DNA of 16,378 bases. It comes from an uncultured Eubacterium sp. GTDB taxonomy: Bacteria > Bacillota_A > Clostridia > Lachnospirales > Lachnospiraceae. A program made the translations under genes and the position numbers. Shown one piece after another: positions 13,739 to 16,378 of this stretch (position 1 is its first letter; each line of letters begins with the position of its first letter). The stretch spans positions 1-16,378 of the forward strand of contig CAOKJJ010000108.1 in NCBI GenBank assembly GCA_948468465.1, read 5' to 3'. A model generated the notes under the pieces. It was not told where the DNA came from, did no database searches, and saw only the letters and a program-made list of their open reading frames with translations.

Positions 13739-14431
13739 ATGGATTTTGGAAATATTTTAAAAACGTTACGAGAAGCTGAGCACCTAACCCAAAAACAAAT
13801 GTCAGAAATACTTGGTGTGTCAAAATCGAATATCTCTAAATACGAAGCTGGCACGGTGGAACCAAATATTGATACGCTCAAAAGATATGCAGGCTATTTT
13901 AATGTGTCTACGGATTATCTTTTGGGGTTAAAAAAATCAGACTCTGACACAAATGATTGCTATAATTACTTTTATGAGGAAGGTGATGCCAACTGGTCTA
14001 TTCGAAAAATATCTAACGCAAAAGAAATTTCATATGAAGATATGCTTGAAAAATCATGCATTGAAAAAACGCGCTTAGATGAACTATGGTATGGCAATTC
14101 CCAACCAGTTGCCGAGGAACTTATACGAATTGCCACAGTACTGGATGTTTCAATAGATTACCTGCTTGATTACTCACAGCGGGAACGGATACATTCTGAT
14201 GAAGAACTTATCCTCAGATATTACCACAGGTTTCCAGAAGATGTGATGGATCTATTAGAATCATTTTGTGCTTTAGAAAAAAGAAAAGACCGTGGTATTA
14301 TACTCGGAAAATGTTTTGAATTAGAAAAAGAATATTCATCTGTTGCAGCAGATGAAAAATATATTGACAGCCAGGGAAAATCCCAGCCTTCGAGTGGTAC
14401 CGGAGGCGGCACAATGGCAGTTAATCAGTAA
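13739..14431 (+). CDS. CI-like repressor with two HTH domains, no peptidase domain
   Basis: A 230-aa protein. The first Cro/CI domain spans about 5-62 (LKTLREAEHLTQKQMSEILG, SKSNISKYEAGTVEPNIDTL, ending VSTDYLLGL). A second, more divergent one spans about 92-143 (ISYEDMLEKSCIEKTRLDEL, ending VLDVSIDYLLDYS). A helical region and a Ser/Gly-rich disordered tail (SQGKSQPSSGTGGGT) complete it. No S24/LexA-type Ser-Lys cleavage domain is visible, so RecA-driven self-cleavage is unlikely and the antirepressor (9311-10048) is a better induction candidate. GGAGGTG precedes ATG 13739. It diverges from the Cro-like gene at 13594. This is the best candidate for the main prophage repressor. Confidence 0.83.
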   Translation: MDFGNILKTLREAEHLTQKQMSEILGVSKSNISKYEAGTVEPNIDTLKRYAGYFNVSTDYLLGLKKSDSDTNDCYNYFYEEGDANWSIRKISNAKEISYEDMLEKSCIEKTRLDELWYGNSQPVAEELIRIATVLDVSIDYLLDYSQRERIHSDEELILRYYHRFPEDVMDLLESFCALEKRKDRGIILGKCFELEKEYSSVAADEKYIDSQGKSQPSSGTGGGTMAVNQ

Positions 14432-14436
14432 TACAG

Positions 14437-14465
14437 TTTATTAAAAAATTTTATCATAATATAAT
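14437..14465 (+). promoter_or_regulatory. Possible promoter for the HicBA-like pair
   Basis: TTTATT (14437-14442), 17 bp, then a perfect TATAAT (14460-14465), about 35 bp before the antitoxin start. The -35 is weak. Read-through from the repressor gene, which ends at 14431 without an obvious terminator, is an alternative. Confidence 0.4.
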
Positions 14466-14499
14466 AAAGTGTAAATATTTTTATCAGGAGGTGTCCTTA

Positions 14500-14718
14500 A
14501 TGGAATATATTGTAAATATAACCTGGGATAGTGATGCCAATGTCTGGTATGCTACAAGCGATGACATTCCGGGCCTTATCATGGAGTCTGAATCCTATGA
14601 TACATTACTGTCACGTGTAAAACAGGCTGCGCCAGAACTTCTGGAACTAAATTGCCCTGGTTTCCCACCTGGACCAATATCCTTTGTGTCCGAGCGCCGC
14701 GAAATGGTGATGTTGTAA
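14500..14718 (+). CDS. DUF1902/HicB-like antitoxin
   Basis: A 72-aa protein: MEYIVNITWDSDANVWYATS, then DDIPGLIMESESYDTLLSRV and PELLEL. This is the partial RNase-H-like fold of HicB antitoxins, of the DUF1902 kind, where VWxAxSxDIPGL is the hallmark. No C-terminal DNA-binding domain is visible. I use ATG 14500 because AGGAGGTG lies 8 bases upstream; the in-frame GTG at 14491 is part of that Shine-Dalgarno. Its TAA overlaps the ATG of the toxin gene as TAATG, so the two are coupled. Confidence 0.87.
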   Translation: MEYIVNITWDSDANVWYATSDDIPGLIMESESYDTLLSRVKQAAPELLELNCPGFPPGPISFVSERREMVML

Positions 14719-14915
14719 TGGCAGAATATGAAAAACTTGTCCGAAAAGTCCTCTCCCAGAACGGTTGTTTTTTCATCCGTCATGGAAAAGGCGATCACGA
14801 CATTTGGTATAGCCCGATTACAGACCGCAGCGTAGCAGTTGATTCAAAAATAAAATCACGACATATGTCAAATGAGATTTTAAAACAAAGTGGAATCAGT
14901 TACAGATTCAGGTAA
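14718..14915 (+). CDS. HicA-like mRNA interferase toxin
   Basis: A 65-aa protein: MAEYEKLVRKVLSQNGCFFI, then RHGKGDHDIWYSPITDRSV, ending HMSNEILKQSGISYRFR. The double-stranded-RNA-binding-like fold with the catalytic His in GKGDHDIW (H27 region) and the C-terminal (I/L)LKQxGI are typical of HicA/YcfA toxins, which cleave mRNA until bound by HicB. The start at 14718 overlaps the antitoxin stop; a longer frame from 14652 would run through the antitoxin gene. The antitoxin comes first, the reverse of the common hicA-hicB order. It probably stabilises the prophage or aborts phage infection. Confidence 0.88.
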   Translation: MAEYEKLVRKVLSQNGCFFIRHGKGDHDIWYSPITDRSVAVDSKIKSRHMSNEILKQSGISYRFR

Positions 14916-14942
14916 CCTGCCTGATTCTAAATCCAGAAAGGA

Positions 14943-14960
14943 TAAACTTCCCCAAGTTTA
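14943..14960 (+). terminator. Weak hairpin after the toxin gene
   Basis: TAAACTT (14943-14949), CCCC, AAGTTTA (14954-14960): a perfect 7-bp stem with a tetraloop, 27 bp after the toxin stop. It is followed by GCCCTTCTTTCTCC, which is pyrimidine-rich but not a clean T-run, so termination would be partial at best. Confidence 0.35.
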
Positions 14961-15093
14961 GCCCTTCTTTCTCCAGTGATTCATTGGTTTGTGTGCAGCA
15001 ACTTGTTGTTTCATGCTGCTATAGGAAGTACAAACATAGTTAACATAGCAAAACAACGCGGCACTGGATAAAAATGTTTACAAAGGAGCAACT

Positions 15094-16281
15094 ATGGCAA
15101 AGAAACCAAATAAACACAAAAAATCTTCTACATTTGAAACAATAGGATTTCTAATACTTCTATGGATTATATACCAATATTCCAGACAGCTTATAATAGT
15201 GGGCGGCATCATTCTATTATTAATTATTTTATACGCTATTATTAAAACCGTGGATGCCCATGCACTAAAAAAAAGCCAGGCCAATTCTAACAGCGCACCT
15301 ATCAACATGCTGCAGGTTGAACGAAATATAGAAATCCTAACAGACAGCCTAAACCTTGTAAATGATTCAAATAATTTAGATACTGTATTGCACCGCTATG
15401 ACATGGCTGTAGAAGCACTCAAAAAATTATCTGTTTTTACAAACCAGGAGTTAACCGGAATGGGGTTCCACATACATGAATCTCCATCGGATACTCTTCA
15501 AAGAATGCAGGACAAAAAAGTTCAACTATTTAACCAGGCAATCGCTAGAAACTTGGAGCATGAGATAGCATCCGTCATGAAAAATGAGACAAAGGTAAAA
15601 AAGATTACGAACTTTCGCAGCAGATATGAGAACCATCCATCTCTGTCGCCTGAAAATAAATCCTTTTTAAATGACCAATGCAATTTTAATGTTTCTAAAT
15701 ATGCCCCGCAAAGCTACACACAGATTAATTCAATAGATCACACAATTAAAAATGTGGCCAGAGTTACAGATGGAACACTGACCTACCATGTGCAGCCAGA
15801 TGATTTTATGAAAGAATTTTATGAATTATCACAAAGAATCGATTCTGGCAAAGATATATACGAAAAAATAGATGCTTGCGAGAAATCATTTCCACTCTTA
15901 AAAGAGTATTGCCGATTTTGCATCGAAAATGACAACGGTGAACTGCCTCCCCACATCAACTGCCGTGATTTAGGACCTGAACTGTATATGCGCCTTGGCC
16001 GGTGGCAGGATGTAGAAAGAGTGATCCAAATCTGTACGGAAGCCAATGCTTATTATCCAAACAATGATGATGGAATATGGACATACTATACTGGCTATAA
16101 AAGGATTGCCGATCTTGCAGTCTCGTACATACGAAATAACCCCGGTTGTCTGCAAAACAAAATTTACAATGAACTTAATGTTGTAGATGATGATAGAGAA
16201 AACTTAAAACATTTTCTTAGATGCAGTTTACAGATTAAAAAAGTTAAACACGGAAATACAAACGAATTATATTGCATCTGA
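15094..16281 (+). CDS. Unknown membrane-anchored protein with C-terminal winged-helix-like segment
   Basis: A 395-aa protein with AAGGAG 6 bases before ATG 15094. A Lys-rich start (AKKPNKHKK) is followed by two closely spaced hydrophobic helices, about 14-29 and 33-51 (TIGFLILLWIIYQY; IIVGGIILLLIILYAII). The two would form a hairpin that leaves the N-terminus and the long C-terminal part in the cytoplasm. The soluble part has helical stretches (VERNIEILTDSLNLVNDSNN, HRYDMAVEALKKL) and ends with NPGCLQNKIYNELN, LKHFLRCSLQIKKVK and NELYCI, which reads like a small winged helix. I do not recognise the family. Next to repressor and integrase, a lysogenic-conversion role such as superinfection exclusion or signalling is conceivable, but unproven. 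Confidence 0.7.
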   Translation: MAKKPNKHKKSSTFETIGFLILLWIIYQYSRQLIIVGGIILLLIILYAIIKTVDAHALKKSQANSNSAPINMLQVERNIEILTDSLNLVNDSNNLDTVLHRYDMAVEALKKLSVFTNQELTGMGFHIHESPSDTLQRMQDKKVQLFNQAIARNLEHEIASVMKNETKVKKITNFRSRYENHPSLSPENKSFLNDQCNFNVSKYAPQSYTQINSIDHTIKNVARVTDGTLTYHVQPDDFMKEFYELSQRIDSGKDIYEKIDACEKSFPLLKEYCRFCIENDNGELPPHINCRDLGPELYMRLGRWQDVERVIQICTEANAYYPNNDDGIWTYYTGYKRIADLAVSYIRNNPGCLQNKIYNELNVVDDDRENLKHFLRCSLQIKKVKHGNTNELYCI

Positions 16282-16353
16282 TCCACCCCTGGCATAGCCT
16301 CAAAGACAATTAAATAGATAAAAAACTAAAGGAGTGACCACCGAAGGACAACT

Positions 16354-16378
16354 ATGCCAGCATATAAATACACCCTAA
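16354..16378 (+). CDS. Start of a gene, probably the phage tyrosine integrase (truncated by window end)
   Basis: ATG 16354 with AAGGA about 7 bases upstream begins MPAYKYTL and runs off the window. Firmicute prophage and ICE tyrosine recombinases often begin with MPxYK, the first strand of the arm-type DNA-binding domain. The position beside the repressor and toxin-antitoxin genes fits an integrase. Only eight full codons are visible, so this rests on a short motif and context. Confidence 0.42.

Noticed and set aside
12893..14985. The 14-bp string CCAGTGATTCATTG at 12893-12906 and again at 14972-14985, with a near copy at 6662
   Set aside because: In the coding copies it encodes the ordinary peptide MNHW(K/R); the third lies in a non-coding gap. 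No flanking similarity extends it, so it is probably chance or a minor remnant, not an attachment site.
14995..15019. Imperfect hairpin GCAGCA...TGCTGC in the gap before 15094
   Set aside because: Only 6 bp with a 13-base loop and no T-run; too weak to call a terminator or RNA element. I see nothing else firm in the gap 14961-15076.
1..16378. CRISPR arrays, tRNA or rRNA genes, insertion sequences
   Set aside because: I found no regularly spaced repeats of CRISPR type, no cloverleaf-like stretch and no transposase. The repeats present are short operator-like dyads beside regulators.

Overview
The window looks like the integrase-proximal half of a temperate phage (prophage) genome from a Firmicute, most likely a gut Clostridia/Lachnospiraceae host. 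I infer this from strong AGGAGG-type ribosome binding sites, TTG and GTG starts, many small Cro/CI-type regulators, a DnaD-like replisome organizer with a DnaC-like loader, an AntA-type antirepressor, a HicBA-type toxin-antitoxin pair, and what is probably the first nine codons of a tyrosine integrase at the right edge. An integrative conjugative element is a less likely alternative, because PcfK-like and degenerate N6-methylase genes also occur there.

Right to left. At 16354-16378 a probable integrase begins. At 15094-16281 is an unrecognised two-helix membrane protein. At 14500-14915 is a DUF1902/HicB-like antitoxin with a HicA-like toxin. At 13739-14431 is a rightward tandem-HTH repressor. 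Across 144 bp with four TTCA-N5-TGAA operators and two strong divergent promoters, a leftward operon (13594 to 10552) carries a Cro-like gene, a 34-codon truncated paralogue, three larger HTH proteins, a MerR/excisionase-like protein, a 57-aa zinc-ribbon protein, a two-helix membrane protein and a 115-aa unknown.

This operon runs tail-to-tail into a second switch at 10.09-10.61 kb. There two small Cro/CI proteins with near-identical recognition helices diverge from AGGAC-N6-GTCCT operators, one of which fills the spacer of a perfect TTGACA-17-TATAAT leftward promoter. That promoter appears to drive the early lytic operon (10290 to 2042): Cro-like protein, AntA/ORF6C antirepressor, a candidate single-strand annealing protein, an HNH homing endonuclease, a 1295-aa fused SbcD-SbcC (Mre11-Rad50) protein, the replisome organizer and the helicase loader. 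Together these would form a recombination and replication module.

At 1.7-2.04 kb the layout appears a third time: a small rightward HTH gene, a 19-bp direct repeat with internal dyad, and a leftward TTGACA-17-TAATAT promoter. That promoter drives a methyltransferase-like protein without a visible catalytic motif IV and a PcfK/AcrIIA9-like protein that runs off the left edge. The main unusual features are this threefold serial switch architecture, the fused SbcDC protein, and the PcfK/AcrIIA9-like protein with a novel N-terminal extension. All family calls rest on motifs read by eye; no database search was run.
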